Below are positions 1 through 8,464 of a DNA stretch of 46,623 nucleotides, one piece after another. Numbering within the stretch: position 1 is the first letter of the stretch; each line of letters starts with the position of its first letter. This DNA comes from Thermomonospora catenispora (GTDB lineage: Bacteria; Actinomycetota; Actinomycetes; Streptosporangiales; Streptosporangiaceae). Position numbers and translations under genes: made by a program. The notes beneath the pieces are model-generated. The model did no database searches. It was not told the DNA's origin and saw nothing but the letters and a program-made list of their open reading frames with translations. The stretch is from NCBI RefSeq assembly GCF_006363815.1, contig NZ_RRYT01000034.1:1-46623 (forward strand), in the 5' to 3' direction.

Positions 1-315
1 ACCCGGATGCCGTGGCGTTCCAGCAGGGCGGTGGTAGGCGGGTCCTGGGGTCGGTGGAGAAAGGACTTCCGACGGTGAGGCGGGCGTGCGCTCCGGTGGG
101 GCGGCCGGTGCAGCGACGGCCCGCCTTGGCGAGTGGGCGGACCGGCCGGGCGTGAGACGGGTGCTGGGGCCGGCGGGCCGGCGCGGGCGGGGATTCTCCG
201 TTGGTCTGTGGGGTCTTTTTCGTGGCCGTCGGCTTGGGCAGGGGAGGGCGGCGGGAGACGCGGGCGTCGTGACGCCGGGGAAGGGCGCGCTGCTGGGATC
301 GATTGTCGACAAAGG
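1..315. other. Left-edge stretch with no recognised gene
   Basis: These 315 bases precede the 3' end of the TetR gene. Short open frames exist on both strands, but none has a convincing ribosome binding site, family resemblance or conserved motif. A minus-strand frame running off the left edge (about 50 bases) has ordinary actinomycete codon use and could be the start of a neighbouring gene, but it is too short to call. Confidence 0.5.
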
Positions 316-966
316 TCAGTGAGGTTCCGGCTCTGATCTTTGCAGTGCGGTTATGGAGCCTGGGGATCTGGCGAGGACGGCGTCCAGGGTTGTGGCCCAT
401 TGGGCGAGGAGACGGGTCCGGCGGGCGGAGTCATCGGTGAGAAGGTCGGCCAGCCCCAGGCCGCGGACCAGGTCGAGGGTGGCCTGGATGGTTTCGCGGA
501 CGCCGGGGATGGACTCGTCGGCGTTCAGGGCCTCGACGGTGAGGCGATGGGCCTCACGGCCTACGCGAGCCTCTAGAGGGAGGACTTGCGCGCGCAACTG
601 CGGGTCGGAGCTGGCGGCCACCCAGAGCTGGAGGGCGGCGCGGAACAGCGGACTGGTGTAGAGGTCGCCGAGCATGGTGACGACTTCCAGGGTGGTGAGA
701 GGGGAGTCGGCGTTCAGCCGGGCGCGCATGTCGCGCATGCGGATCTCGGCGCCGTACTCGACGGCGGCGGTGACCAGCTCCTCACGGGTGCGGAAGTGAT
801 GCTGGGCGGCGCCGCGGGAGACGCCGGCGCGTTCGGCGACGACCGCCACGGTGGTGCCGGCCCAGCCCACGGAGGCGAGACAGTCGATGGCGGCCTCCAG
901 GAGCCGCCGTCGGGTGGCTCGGCTGCGGTCCTGCTGAGGTTCGCGGGATGGAGCCCGCGACGTCAT
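316..966 (-). CDS. TetR/AcrR-family transcriptional repressor
   Basis: A 216-residue one-domain regulator. The N-terminal TetR helix-turn-helix spans about residues 14-60, with the recognition region AGVSRGAAQHHF and the usual following helix (REELVTAAVEYG). The C-terminal three quarters is the helical ligand-binding/dimerisation domain. The start was placed at the ATG at 966 because GGAGGACACC lies just upstream. A longer in-frame extension to 1080 would run across the shared regulatory region. It is divergent from the AtuA/carboxylase operon, and a palindrome sits between the two starts, so it probably represses that operon and itself. The likely inducer is an acyl-CoA of the pathway (inference). 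The family assignment is secure; the target is inferred from position. Confidence 0.9.
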   Translation of the reverse strand: MTSRAPSREPQQDRSRATRRRLLEAAIDCLASVGWAGTTVAVVAERAGVSRGAAQHHFRTREELVTAAVEYGAEIRMRDMRARLNADSPLTTLEVVTMLGDLYTSPLFRAALQLWVAASSDPQLRAQVLPLEARVGREAHRLTVEALNADESIPGVRETIQATLDLVRGLGLADLLTDDSARRTRLLAQWATTLDAVLARSPGSITALQRSEPEPH

Positions 967-1006
967 GGTGTCCTCCGTTGGGATGGGCGGTATGAGTGAC
1001 TCGATT

Positions 1007-1030
1007 AAAACAATCATGCGTGATTGATTT
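1007..1030. promoter_or_regulatory. Palindromic operator between tetR and the AtuA-like operon
   Basis: Half-site AAAACAATCATG is followed directly by CGTGATTGATTT. These match as an inverted repeat at 10 of 12 positions, including a perfect CAATCA/TGATTG core with four bases between. It lies between the divergent starts at 966 and 1059 and is AT-rich in a GC-rich genome. This size and placement are typical of TetR-family operators. A possible -10 (TAGTGT, 1035-1040) follows and would give a short or nearly leaderless transcript for the 1059 gene. Confidence 0.65.
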
Positions 1031-1058
1031 TTTCTAGTGTGCCTGGCATCGTGCACCC

Positions 1059-2810
1059 ATGACCCATGCGCAGGGGGCACCGCTGCGGATCGGGAACGCC
1101 TCGGGCTTCTATGGGGACCGGTTCACCGCGGTCCGGGAGATGCTCGAGGGCGGACCGCTGGACGTTCTCACCGGCGACTACCTCGCCGAGCTGACGATGC
1201 TGATCCTGGGGCGTGGACGGCTGAAGGATCCGACCGCCGGTTATGCGACGACCTTCCTGCGGCAGATGGAGGACGCCCTCGGTCTGGCCGCAGACCGGGG
1301 CGTCGTCATCGTCGTCAACGCGGGCGGGCTCAACCCGCGCGGGCTGGCGACCAGGCTCGAGGAGCTGGCCGAGCGGCTCGGCGTCCCCCGGAAGATCGCT
1401 CATGTGGAGGGCGACGACCTCAAGGCGCGCGCCGCGGAGTTCGGATTCACCGACCCCCGCTACGGGGAACCGCTGACCGCCAACGCCTACCTGGGAGCGT
1501 GGGGGATCGCCGAGTGCCTGCGCGCCGGGGCCGACATCGTGGTGACCGGGCGGGTGACCGACGCCTCGTTGGCGGTGGGGCCGGCGGCCGCGCGGTTCGG
1601 CTGGCGACGCGACGACTGGGACGCGCTCGCGGGCGCCACCGTCGCCGGGCATGTGCTGGAGTGCGGGGCGCAGGCCACCGGCGGCAATTACGCGTTCTTC
1701 ACCGAGGTGCCGGGCCTGCGGCATGCGGGATTCCCGATCGCCGAGATCCACCCGGACGGATCCAGTGTGATCACCAAGCACGAGGGGACCGGGGGAGCGG
1801 TCACCGTCGAGACGGTGACCGCCCAGCTGCTGTATGAGATCGGCGGCCCCCGGTACGCCGGTCCCGATGTCACCACCCGCTTCGACACGATCGAACTGGC
1901 GCAGGACGGACCGGATCGGGTGCGGATCAGCGGCGTGAGGGGCGGGCCGCCGCCCGCCACCACCAAGGTCTGCCTCAACTACCTGGGCGGTTTCCGCAAC
2001 GAGGCGACGTTCGTGCTCACCGGACTCGACATCGAGGCCAAGGCCGAGCTGGTCAAGGAACAGATGGAGGCGGTCTTCGAGGGCGGGCGGCCGCAGCGGA
2101 CGGAGTGGACGCTGCTCGGCAGGCCCGATCCGGACCCGGCGACCCAGGGGGCGGCCACGGTGCTCCTGCGCTGCGCCGTTCTCGACCCCGACGAGAGCAG
2201 GGTCGGGCGGGCGTTCAGCGGTGCGGCCGTGGAGCTGGCGCTGGCCGGCTATCCGGGCTTCTCGCTGACCTCCCCGCCCGGCAAGGCGTCGCCGTACGGG
2301 GTCTACAAGGCCGCGTACGTCGACAGCACGGAGGTCGAGCACGTCGCGGTCCTCCCCGGCGGCGAGCGCGTCCCGATTCCGCCCAGTACGCCCGCTGGGG
2401 ACGTCGACGTCCCCGAGGGCGTTCTCGAGGAGGCCCCCGAGGAGGATCGGCTGCCCGAGCCGCTGGGGGACGCCGGCCGCACGGTGCGGGTGCCGCTCGG
2501 CCGCTTCCTCGGGGCGCGCAGCGGCGACAAGGGCGGGGACGCCAACATCGGCGTGTGGGCCAGGACCGATGAGCAGTGGCGCTGGCTCGCGCATCGGCTG
2601 ACCGTCGAACGGCTCAAGGAGCTGCTGCCCGAGACCCGGGATCTCACCGTCACCCGTCACCTGCTGCCCAACCTGAAGGCCGTCAACTTCGTCGTCGAGG
2701 GGATCCTGCAGGAGGGGGTGGCGGCCTCCACCCGGTTCGACCCCCAGGGCAAGGCCCTGGGCGAGTGGCTGCGGGCGCGCGTCGTCGACGTTCCGGAGGC
2801 GATCTTGTGA
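1059..2810 (+). CDS. AtuA family protein (acyclic terpene utilization; DUF1446)
   Basis: 583 residues. The N-terminal about 450 residues match the DUF1446/AtuA type, with the hallmark early stretch IGNASGFYGDR, the VVNAGGLNPRGLA motif near residue 90, and the GADIVVTGRVTDASLA segment. The C-terminal about 110 residues, beginning near LGRFLGARSGDKGGDANIGV, form the AtuA-like ferredoxin-fold domain. In Pseudomonas, atuA is in the citronellol/geraniol catabolic cluster, but its biochemical role has not been clearly assigned. Here it heads an operon with both acyl-CoA carboxylase subunits and an acyl-CoA dehydrogenase, matching the Atu/Liu type of branched-chain acyl-CoA degradation. The start at 1059 lacks a clear Shine-Dalgarno; the message may be nearly leaderless. 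It ends in a GTGA overlap with the next gene. Confidence 0.85.
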   Translation: MTHAQGAPLRIGNASGFYGDRFTAVREMLEGGPLDVLTGDYLAELTMLILGRGRLKDPTAGYATTFLRQMEDALGLAADRGVVIVVNAGGLNPRGLATRLEELAERLGVPRKIAHVEGDDLKARAAEFGFTDPRYGEPLTANAYLGAWGIAECLRAGADIVVTGRVTDASLAVGPAAARFGWRRDDWDALAGATVAGHVLECGAQATGGNYAFFTEVPGLRHAGFPIAEIHPDGSSVITKHEGTGGAVTVETVTAQLLYEIGGPRYAGPDVTTRFDTIELAQDGPDRVRISGVRGGPPPATTKVCLNYLGGFRNEATFVLTGLDIEAKAELVKEQMEAVFEGGRPQRTEWTLLGRPDPDPATQGAATVLLRCAVLDPDESRVGRAFSGAAVELALAGYPGFSLTSPPGKASPYGVYKAAYVDSTEVEHVAVLPGGERVPIPPSTPAGDVDVPEGVLEEAPEEDRLPEPLGDAGRTVRVPLGRFLGARSGDKGGDANIGVWARTDEQWRWLAHRLTVERLKELLPETRDLTVTRHLLPNLKAVNFVVEGILQEGVAASTRFDPQGKALGEWLRARVVDVPEAIL

Positions 2811-4402
2811 CCGTTCTGACCACCTCCCTCGACCCGAACGACCCCGAGTACCGGCGCCGCCGCGACTACATGCTGGGCAAGGTCGCCGAGCTGGAGGCCG
2901 AGCACGCCAAGGCGCTGGCGGGCGGCGGCGAGAAGTACGTCAGGCGGCATCGCGAGCGCGGAAAGCTGCTCGCCCGCGAGCGGATCGAGCTGCTGCTGGA
3001 CTCCGACTCGCCGTTTCTGGAGCTCAGCCCGCTGGCGGCATGGGGGACCGACTTCCCGGTCGGGGCGAGCGCGGTGACCGGCATCGGCGTCGTGGAGGGC
3101 GTCGAGTGCATGATCATCGCCAACGATCCGACCGTGCGCGGCGGGGCCAGCAACCCGTGGACGATCAAGAAGATCTTCCGGGCGACCGACATCGCGTTGG
3201 AGAACCGGCTGCCGGTGATCAATCTGGTCGAGTCCGGCGGCGCGGACCTGCCCTCCCAGAAGGAGATCTTCATTCCCGGCGGGCGGATGTTCCGTGACCT
3301 GACCAGGCTGTCGGCCGCCGGAATCCCGACGATCGCGCTGGTGTTCGGCAACTCCACCGCGGGCGGCGCGTACGTGCCCGGCATGTGCGACCACGTGGTC
3401 ATGGTCAAGGAGCGCGCCAAGGTGTTCCTGGGCGGGCCGCCGCTGGTGAAGATGGCCACCGGAGAGGAGGCCGACGACGAGGAGCTGGGCGGTGCGGAGA
3501 TGCACGCCCGGGTCTCCGGGCTGGCCGACTACATGGCCGAGGACGAGCAGGACGCGCTGCGGATCGGCCGGCGGATCGTGGCGCGGCTCAACCACCGCAA
3601 GCTCGGACCCGCGCCCGGTCCGGTGGTCGAACCCCTGTACGACCCGGAGGAGCTGGCCGGGATCGTCCCGGAGGACCTGAAGATCCCCTTCGATCCGCGG
3701 GAGGTGATCGCGCGGATCGTGGACGGCTCGGACTTCGACGAGTTCAAGCCGCTGTACGGGCCGAGCCTGGTCACCGGATGGGCGCGGCTGCACGGCCATC
3801 CGATCGGGATCCTAGCGAACGCGCAGGGCGTGCTGTTCAGCGCCGAGTCGCACAAGGCCGCGCAGTTCATCCAGCTGGCCAACCAGCGCGACGTCCCGCT
3901 GCTGTTCCTGCAGAACACCACCGGCTACATGGTCGGCAAGGAGTACGAGCAGGGCGGCATCATCAAGCACGGCGCCCAGATGATCAACGCGGTGAGCAAC
4001 AGCAAGGTCCCGCACCTGACGGTGGTGATGGGCGCCTCATACGGGGCCGGCAACTACGGCATGTGCGGCCGGGCCTACGAGCCGCGGTTCCTGTTCACCT
4101 GGCCGAGCGCCAAGTCGGCGGTGATGGGGCCGCAACAGCTGGCCGGGGTGCTGTCGATCGTGGCGCGGGCCTCCGCCCGGGCCCGGGGGCAGGCCTACGA
4201 CGAGGAGCAGGACCGGGCCATGCGGGAGATGGTGGAGAACCAGATCGAGGCCGAATCGCTGCCGTTCTTCCTGTCCGGCCGGCTCTACGACGACGGGGTG
4301 ATCGACCCGCGGGACACCCGGACCGTGCTGGGACTGTGCCTGTCGGCGATCTGCACGGCCCCGATCCGCGGCACCGACGGCTTCGGCGTCTTCCGGATGT
4401 GA
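2807..4402 (+). CDS. Acyl-CoA carboxylase carboxyltransferase (beta) subunit
   Basis: 531 residues from the GTG at 2807, which overlaps the stop of the AtuA-like gene (GTGA). This start gives a methylcrotonyl/geranyl-CoA carboxylase beta-type length. Both carboxyltransferase halves are present. The N half carries the family segment GGASNPWTIKKI and INLVESGGADLPSQKEIF, and the C half carries AQFIQLANQRDVPLLFLQN and the oxyanion-type GASYGAGNYGMCGRAYEPRF. It would transfer the carboxyl group from carboxybiotin, carried by the partner at 4492, to an acyl-CoA. The long form and the neighbours favour a 3-methyl-branched enoyl-CoA substrate (methylcrotonyl- or geranyl-CoA) over acetyl- or propionyl-CoA; that choice is inference. 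Confidence 0.92.
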   Translation: MTVLTTSLDPNDPEYRRRRDYMLGKVAELEAEHAKALAGGGEKYVRRHRERGKLLARERIELLLDSDSPFLELSPLAAWGTDFPVGASAVTGIGVVEGVECMIIANDPTVRGGASNPWTIKKIFRATDIALENRLPVINLVESGGADLPSQKEIFIPGGRMFRDLTRLSAAGIPTIALVFGNSTAGGAYVPGMCDHVVMVKERAKVFLGGPPLVKMATGEEADDEELGGAEMHARVSGLADYMAEDEQDALRIGRRIVARLNHRKLGPAPGPVVEPLYDPEELAGIVPEDLKIPFDPREVIARIVDGSDFDEFKPLYGPSLVTGWARLHGHPIGILANAQGVLFSAESHKAAQFIQLANQRDVPLLFLQNTTGYMVGKEYEQGGIIKHGAQMINAVSNSKVPHLTVVMGASYGAGNYGMCGRAYEPRFLFTWPSAKSAVMGPQQLAGVLSIVARASARARGQAYDEEQDRAMREMVENQIEAESLPFFLSGRLYDDGVIDPRDTRTVLGLCLSAICTAPIRGTDGFGVFRM

Positions 4403-4491
4403 GGAGGCGAGCGGCGGAGCGCGGAGCCGCGAGCCCGCCGCACAGGGCTCTGAGGGCGGCCGCACGGGACCCGCACAGGAGGGGCGTGGGC

Positions 4492-6453
4492 ATGATCGAG
4501 ACGGTGCTGGTGGCCAACCGGGGCGAGATCGCCCGGCGGGTGTTCCGCACGTGCCGGGAGCTGGGGATCGGGACGGTGGCGGTGTTCTCCGACGCCGACG
4601 CCGGCGCGCCGCACGTCCGGGAGGCGGACCGGTCGGTGCGGCTGCCGGGGGAGGCGCCGGCGGACACCTACCTGCGCGGAGACCTGATCGTCCGGGCGGC
4701 GGTGGCGGCGGGAGCCGACGCGGTGCACCCCGGGTACGGCTTCCTGGCGGAGAACGCCTCGTTCGCACGGGCCGTGCAGGAGGCCGGGCTGACCTGGGTG
4801 GGGCCGCCGCCGGAGGCGATCGAGGCGATGGGCTCCAAGATCGCCGCCAAGAAGCTGATGGCCGACGCGGGCGTGCCCGTGCTGCCCGAGCTGGAGCCGG
4901 ACGCGGTGCGCGAGGAGGACCTGCCGATCCTGGTGAAGGCGTCGGCGGGCGGCGGCGGCCGGGGCATGCGGATCGTGCGGACCCCCGCGGAGCTTCCGGA
5001 CGCGGTCGCCGGGGCGGCCCGGGAGGCGCAGTCGGCGTTCGGCGACCCGACCGTCTTCTGCGAGCCGCTGCTGGAGTCGGGCGCCCGGCACGTCGAGGTG
5101 CAGATCCTCGCCGACGCCCACGGCACCGTGTGGACGTTGGGGGAGCGGGAATGCTCCATCCAGCGCCGCCACCAGAAGATCCTCGAGGAGGCCCCCAGCC
5201 CGGCGGTCGATCCGGATCTGCGGAGGCGGCTGTGCGCGGCGGCCGCGAACGCCGCACGCGCGATCGGCTATGTGGGGGCGGGGACCGTGGAGTTCCTGCT
5301 CGACGCCGACGGGGAGTTCTTCTTCCTGGAGGTCAACACCCGGCTGCAGGTCGAGCATCCGGTCACCGAGTGCATCCACGGCGTCGACCTCGTCCGGTGC
5401 CAGATCGAGGTGGCCGAGGGCGCCGCCCTCGCCCCGGAGCCGCCCGCCCCGCGCGGACATGCGATCGAGGTCCGCCTGTACGCCGAGGACCCCGCCCGGG
5501 ACTGGCTGCCGTCCAGCGGGACCCTGCACGCCTTCGAGATCCCCGGAGCGGACGAACGGTTCGCCGTCCCCGCCTCCTACGGGGTGCGGGTCGACAGCGG
5601 CGTGGAGAGCGGCAGCGAGATCGGGACCCGCTACGACCCGATGCTGGCCAAGGTGATCGCCTGGGCGCCCACCCGCGGGGCCGCCGCCCGCAGGCTGGCC
5701 GCGACCCTGCGCGCGGCCCGCATCCACGGACCGGCCACCAACCGTGATCTGTTGGTCCGCATCCTCACCGACCCGGACTTCCTGGCGGGCCGGACCGACA
5801 CCGCCTACCTGGACCGCCGTCCCGGTCTGCGCGAGCCGCTGGCCGACGCCGCGGCCGTCCGGCTGTCCGCGCTGGCCGCCGCGCTCGCCGACGCCGCCGC
5901 CAACCGGCGGGACGCCCCCGTCCTGCGGCACCTGCCCCCGGGCTGGCGCAACGTGCCGTCCCAGCCGCAGCGCAAGTCCTACCGGGCCGGGCGGCAGAAG
6001 ATCGACGTGGCCTACCGGTTCACCCGCGACGGGGTGCGGGCCGAGGAGCACCCCGGGGTCGTCTGCGTCGACACCGCTCCCGACGCGGTCACGTTGGAGA
6101 CCGACGGGGTCCGCCGCGTCTTCACGGTCCACCGGTCCGGCGACGCCGTCTACGTCGACTCCGACCTCGGCGCCGTCACCCTGCAGGCCGTGCCGCGCCT
6201 GGTCGACCCCGGCGCCCGGATCGCCCCCGGCTCGCTGGTCGCGCCGATGCCCGGCACCGTCGTCCGCGTCGAGGTGGAGGAGGGGGCGACCGTGACCGAG
6301 GGGCAGCCGCTGGTGGTGCTGGAGGCCATGAAGATGGAGCACCGCGTCGCCGCGCCGGCCTCCGGGGTGGTCACCGCGCTCAACGTCAGCGAAGGACGCC
6401 AGGTCCAGGCCGGCGTCGTCCTCGCCGTGATCGAACAGGAGGACTCCCAGTGA
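4492..6453 (+). CDS. Acyl-CoA carboxylase alpha subunit (biotin carboxylase + biotin carrier)
   Basis: 653 residues from ATG 4492, preceded by AGGAGGGG at good spacing. The biotin carboxylase N-domain (VLVANRGEIARRVFRTCREL) is followed by an ATP-grasp domain with the glycine-rich KASAGGGGRGMR loop, EVQILAD and EVNTRLQVEHPVTE, then the biotin carboxylase C-domain. The carrier domain is at the C terminus, with the biotinylation site AMKM at Lys614. It carboxylates its own biotin using ATP and bicarbonate and works with the beta subunit at 2807. An 89-base gap with its own ribosome binding site separates it from the beta gene, so the two may be translated independently within one transcript. Confidence 0.93.
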   Translation: MIETVLVANRGEIARRVFRTCRELGIGTVAVFSDADAGAPHVREADRSVRLPGEAPADTYLRGDLIVRAAVAAGADAVHPGYGFLAENASFARAVQEAGLTWVGPPPEAIEAMGSKIAAKKLMADAGVPVLPELEPDAVREEDLPILVKASAGGGGRGMRIVRTPAELPDAVAGAAREAQSAFGDPTVFCEPLLESGARHVEVQILADAHGTVWTLGERECSIQRRHQKILEEAPSPAVDPDLRRRLCAAAANAARAIGYVGAGTVEFLLDADGEFFFLEVNTRLQVEHPVTECIHGVDLVRCQIEVAEGAALAPEPPAPRGHAIEVRLYAEDPARDWLPSSGTLHAFEIPGADERFAVPASYGVRVDSGVESGSEIGTRYDPMLAKVIAWAPTRGAAARRLAATLRAARIHGPATNRDLLVRILTDPDFLAGRTDTAYLDRRPGLREPLADAAAVRLSALAAALADAAANRRDAPVLRHLPPGWRNVPSQPQRKSYRAGRQKIDVAYRFTRDGVRAEEHPGVVCVDTAPDAVTLETDGVRRVFTVHRSGDAVYVDSDLGAVTLQAVPRLVDPGARIAPGSLVAPMPGTVVRVEVEEGATVTEGQPLVVLEAMKMEHRVAAPASGVVTALNVSEGRQVQAGVVLAVIEQEDSQ

Positions 6454-7604
6454 GCTTCATCGAGTCCGAGGAACGTCGTGCCCTGCGGGAGGCCGTGGCG
6501 GAGCTGGGCGCCAAGTACGGGCCGGCCTACTACATCGCCAAGGCCCGTTCGGGGGAGAAGACCCACGAGCTGTGGAACGAGGCCGGCGCGCTCGGCTACC
6601 TGGGCGTCAACATCCCCGAGGAGTACGGCGGCGGGGGCGGCGGGATCGGCGACCTGGCGGCCGTGTGCGAGGAGCTGGCCGCCGCCGGATGCCCCCTGCT
6701 GCTCATGGTGGTCTCCCCGGCGATCTGCGCCACGATCATCACTCGGTTCGGCACCGCGGAGCAGAAGGAGCACTGGCTGCCCCGGTTCGCCGACGGGTCG
6801 GTCAAGATGGCGTTCGCGATCACCGAGCCGGACGCCGGGTCCAACGCGCACCGCATCACCACCCACGCCCGCCGGGACGGCGACGGCTGGGTGCTCAACG
6901 GGCAGAAGACGTTCATCTCCGGGGTCGACGAGGCCGACGCGGTGATGTTCGTGGCCCGCAGCGCCGACCAGCAGGGCAACCTGCGGCCGTCGCTGTTCAT
7001 CGTGCCGACCGACGCGCCCGGCTTCACCTGGACGCCGATCGAGATGGAGATCGTCTCCCCGGAGAAGCAGTTCGTCTGCCACCTCGACGATGTGCGGCTG
7101 CCCTACGAGGCGCTGGTGGGCGAGGAGGACGGCGGATTGCTGCAGCTGTTCGCCGGGCTCAACCCCGAACGGATCATGGCCGCCGCGATGGGCGCCGGGA
7201 TCGGCCGCCTGGCGTTGGGCAAGGCCGTCTCCTACGCCAAGGAGCGTCAGGTCTTCACGGTGCCCATCGGGGCGCACCAGGGCCTGGCGCACCCGCTGGC
7301 CGCCGCCAAGATCGAGCTGGAGCTGGCCCGCCTGATGGCCCAGAAGGCGGCCTGGCTGTACGACAACGGCGACGACCGCGGCGCCGGGGAGGCCGCCAAC
7401 ATGGCCAAGTACGCCGCCGCCGAGGCCGCGGTCCACTGCGTCGACCAGGCCATCCAGACGCACGGCGGGAACGGGCTGACCACCGAGTACGGGGTGGGGA
7501 TGCTCGCCGGGGTGGTCCGGCTGATGCGGATCGCGCCGGTCAGCCGGGAGATGATCCTCAACTACGTCGCCCAGCACTCGCTGGGGCTGCCCAAGTCCTA
7601 CTGA
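6450..7604 (+). CDS. Acyl-CoA dehydrogenase (isovaleryl/citronellyl-CoA type)
   Basis: 384 residues from GTG 6450, overlapping the previous stop and preceded by AGGAGG (6437-6442). FAD-dependent alpha,beta-dehydrogenation of an acyl-CoA. The flavin/substrate segment FAITEPDAGSNAH and the C-terminal HGGNGLTTEYG are present. The usual catalytic glutamate motif (YEGT) near the C terminus is absent. Instead LNPERIM places Glu240 where isovaleryl-CoA dehydrogenase has its catalytic base (LERL motif), which fits branched substrates such as citronellyl- or isovaleryl-CoA. As last gene of the operon it would supply the unsaturated acyl-CoA that the carboxylase uses. Family certain; exact substrate inferred. 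Confidence 0.9.
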   Translation: MSFIESEERRALREAVAELGAKYGPAYYIAKARSGEKTHELWNEAGALGYLGVNIPEEYGGGGGGIGDLAAVCEELAAAGCPLLLMVVSPAICATIITRFGTAEQKEHWLPRFADGSVKMAFAITEPDAGSNAHRITTHARRDGDGWVLNGQKTFISGVDEADAVMFVARSADQQGNLRPSLFIVPTDAPGFTWTPIEMEIVSPEKQFVCHLDDVRLPYEALVGEEDGGLLQLFAGLNPERIMAAAMGAGIGRLALGKAVSYAKERQVFTVPIGAHQGLAHPLAAAKIELELARLMAQKAAWLYDNGDDRGAGEAANMAKYAAAEAAVHCVDQAIQTHGGNGLTTEYGVGMLAGVVRLMRIAPVSREMILNYVAQHSLGLPKSY

Positions 7605-7636
7605 ACCGGCCCGGACCGGCGTCCCGCCGGGCCGGT
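7605..7636. terminator. Bidirectional hairpin terminator
   Basis: ACCGGCCCGG (7605-7614) pairs perfectly with CCGGGCCGGT (7627-7636) over a 12-base loop. It lies between the convergent ends of the acyl-CoA dehydrogenase and the P-loop kinase and so could serve both directions. There is no U-tract, which is usual in this GC range. Confidence 0.65.
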
Positions 7637-7656
7637 GTCGCGTGCCCCGGCGGGAC

Positions 7657-8238
7657 TCACCCCCGGCGCACGAGCGCGTCCAGCTGCTCCGCCAGGCCGG
7701 GCGCCGACAGCCGGTTGTCGACCTCCAGATGCTCGACCGGCGGCGGCACGCCGGGCCGCATCCGCGCCGTGAACTCCTCGAAGGCGGCCAGCTTGCCGCT
7801 GTCCCGGGGCAGCCCGCGGGCGGTCAGCCGGTGGCGCAGGGTCTGCGGGTCGGTGCGGATCCACACCAGCCGCACCGGCGGACCGCCCAGCTCCTCCACC
7901 CACGCCTCCCAGCGCGCGCGGTCATGGATCTGACCGGTGAACGGGCCGCTCAGCATCACCGGGCACCCGTGTCCGCGGATCTGGCGCGCCGTCGCGGTCA
8001 TCCCGGCGTACTCATGCCGCTTGACGTGCTCGTCGTACCAGGGGCCCTCGCGTTCGCCCGGGTCGCGGCCGTGCGCGGCGAGGGTGGCGGCGACGAACGA
8101 CCCGTACATGGTGTCCTTGTCCAGCAGGGCGGGCACCGGGCGCAGCCGGGCCAGCAGGCCGTCGGCGACGGTGCTCTTGCCGCTGCCGGGCGGGCCCGCC
8201 ACCACCCACACCATGCCGGGGACGGTCGGTCTGCTCAT
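7657..8238 (-). CDS. P-loop small-molecule kinase / AAA-type ATPase
   Basis: 193 residues. The Walker A motif GPPGSGKST is near residue 15, followed by [10 protein letters not shown], the pattern of the shikimate/gluconate/chloramphenicol kinase-like P-loop fold. [15 protein letters not shown] segment near residue 140 resembles the NMP-kinase lid region. A phosphotransferase role on a small metabolite, or a zeta-toxin-like kinase role, is possible. No antitoxin gene is adjacent, so I do not favour a toxin. Substrate unknown. It stands alone, convergent with the carboxylase operon. Confidence 0.75.
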   Translation of the reverse strand: MSRPTVPGMVWVVAGPPGSGKSTVADGLLARLRPVPALLDKDTMYGSFVAATLAAHGRDPGEREGPWYDEHVKRHEYAGMTATARQIRGHGCPVMLSGPFTGQIHDRARWEAWVEELGGPPVRLVWIRTDPQTLRHRLTARGLPRDSGKLAAFEEFTARMRPGVPPPVEHLEVDNRLSAPGLAEQLDALVRRG

Positions 8239-8258
8239 GAGGGAATCCTCGGGACGTG

Positions 8259-8285
8259 GACGCCCGGACGGCGCCGTCGGGCGTC
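8259..8285. terminator. Hairpin between the enolase-like gene and the kinase gene
   Basis: GACGCCC (8259-8265) pairs with GGGCGTC (8279-8285), and the interior holds a second perfect palindrome, GACGGC/GCCGTC (8267-8278), with a one-base bulge. It lies downstream of the leftward enolase-like gene, just before the kinase start, so it is probably that gene's terminator. The rest of 8239-8464 holds only imperfect repeats of an ACGCCGC unit (8344-8402). Confidence 0.5.
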
Positions 8286-8464
8286 GTGCGGAACGGACCT
8301 GTGAGGGGGAGGGGAGGGAAGAGGACGGTGCGGCCGTGGGCGCGGAGGACGCCGCCCGGAAGACGCCGCCTCGGGAGGCGTCGCTCCGGAGAACGCCGCT
8401 TCACAGGGGAACGCGGTGCCCGGCGGCGGCCGGTCCCGGCGCCCGCCGGCCGTGCGGACGCGGC

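Noticed and set aside
86-322. Short plus-strand frames at the left edge
   Set aside because: No ribosome binding site, Gly/Arg-rich translation, and overlap with the TetR 3' end.
1014-2660. Long minus-strand open frame opposite the AtuA-like gene
   Set aside because: It is the GC-rich shadow of a well-supported gene; composition is Arg/Gly/Pro-heavy with no family motifs.
4285-6342. 685-codon minus-strand frame opposite the biotin carboxylase gene
   Set aside because: Antisense shadow: the plus strand has intact ATP-grasp and biotin motifs.
7657-8238. Zeta-type toxin
   Set aside because: The P-loop fold is compatible, but no antitoxin gene lies alongside and the substrate-binding residues cannot be assigned.
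8344-8402. Three imperfect ACGCCGC repeats, considered as a CRISPR or tandem array
   Set aside because: Units too short, uneven and GC-typical; no spacers. No CRISPR array or cas gene seen anywhere in the window.
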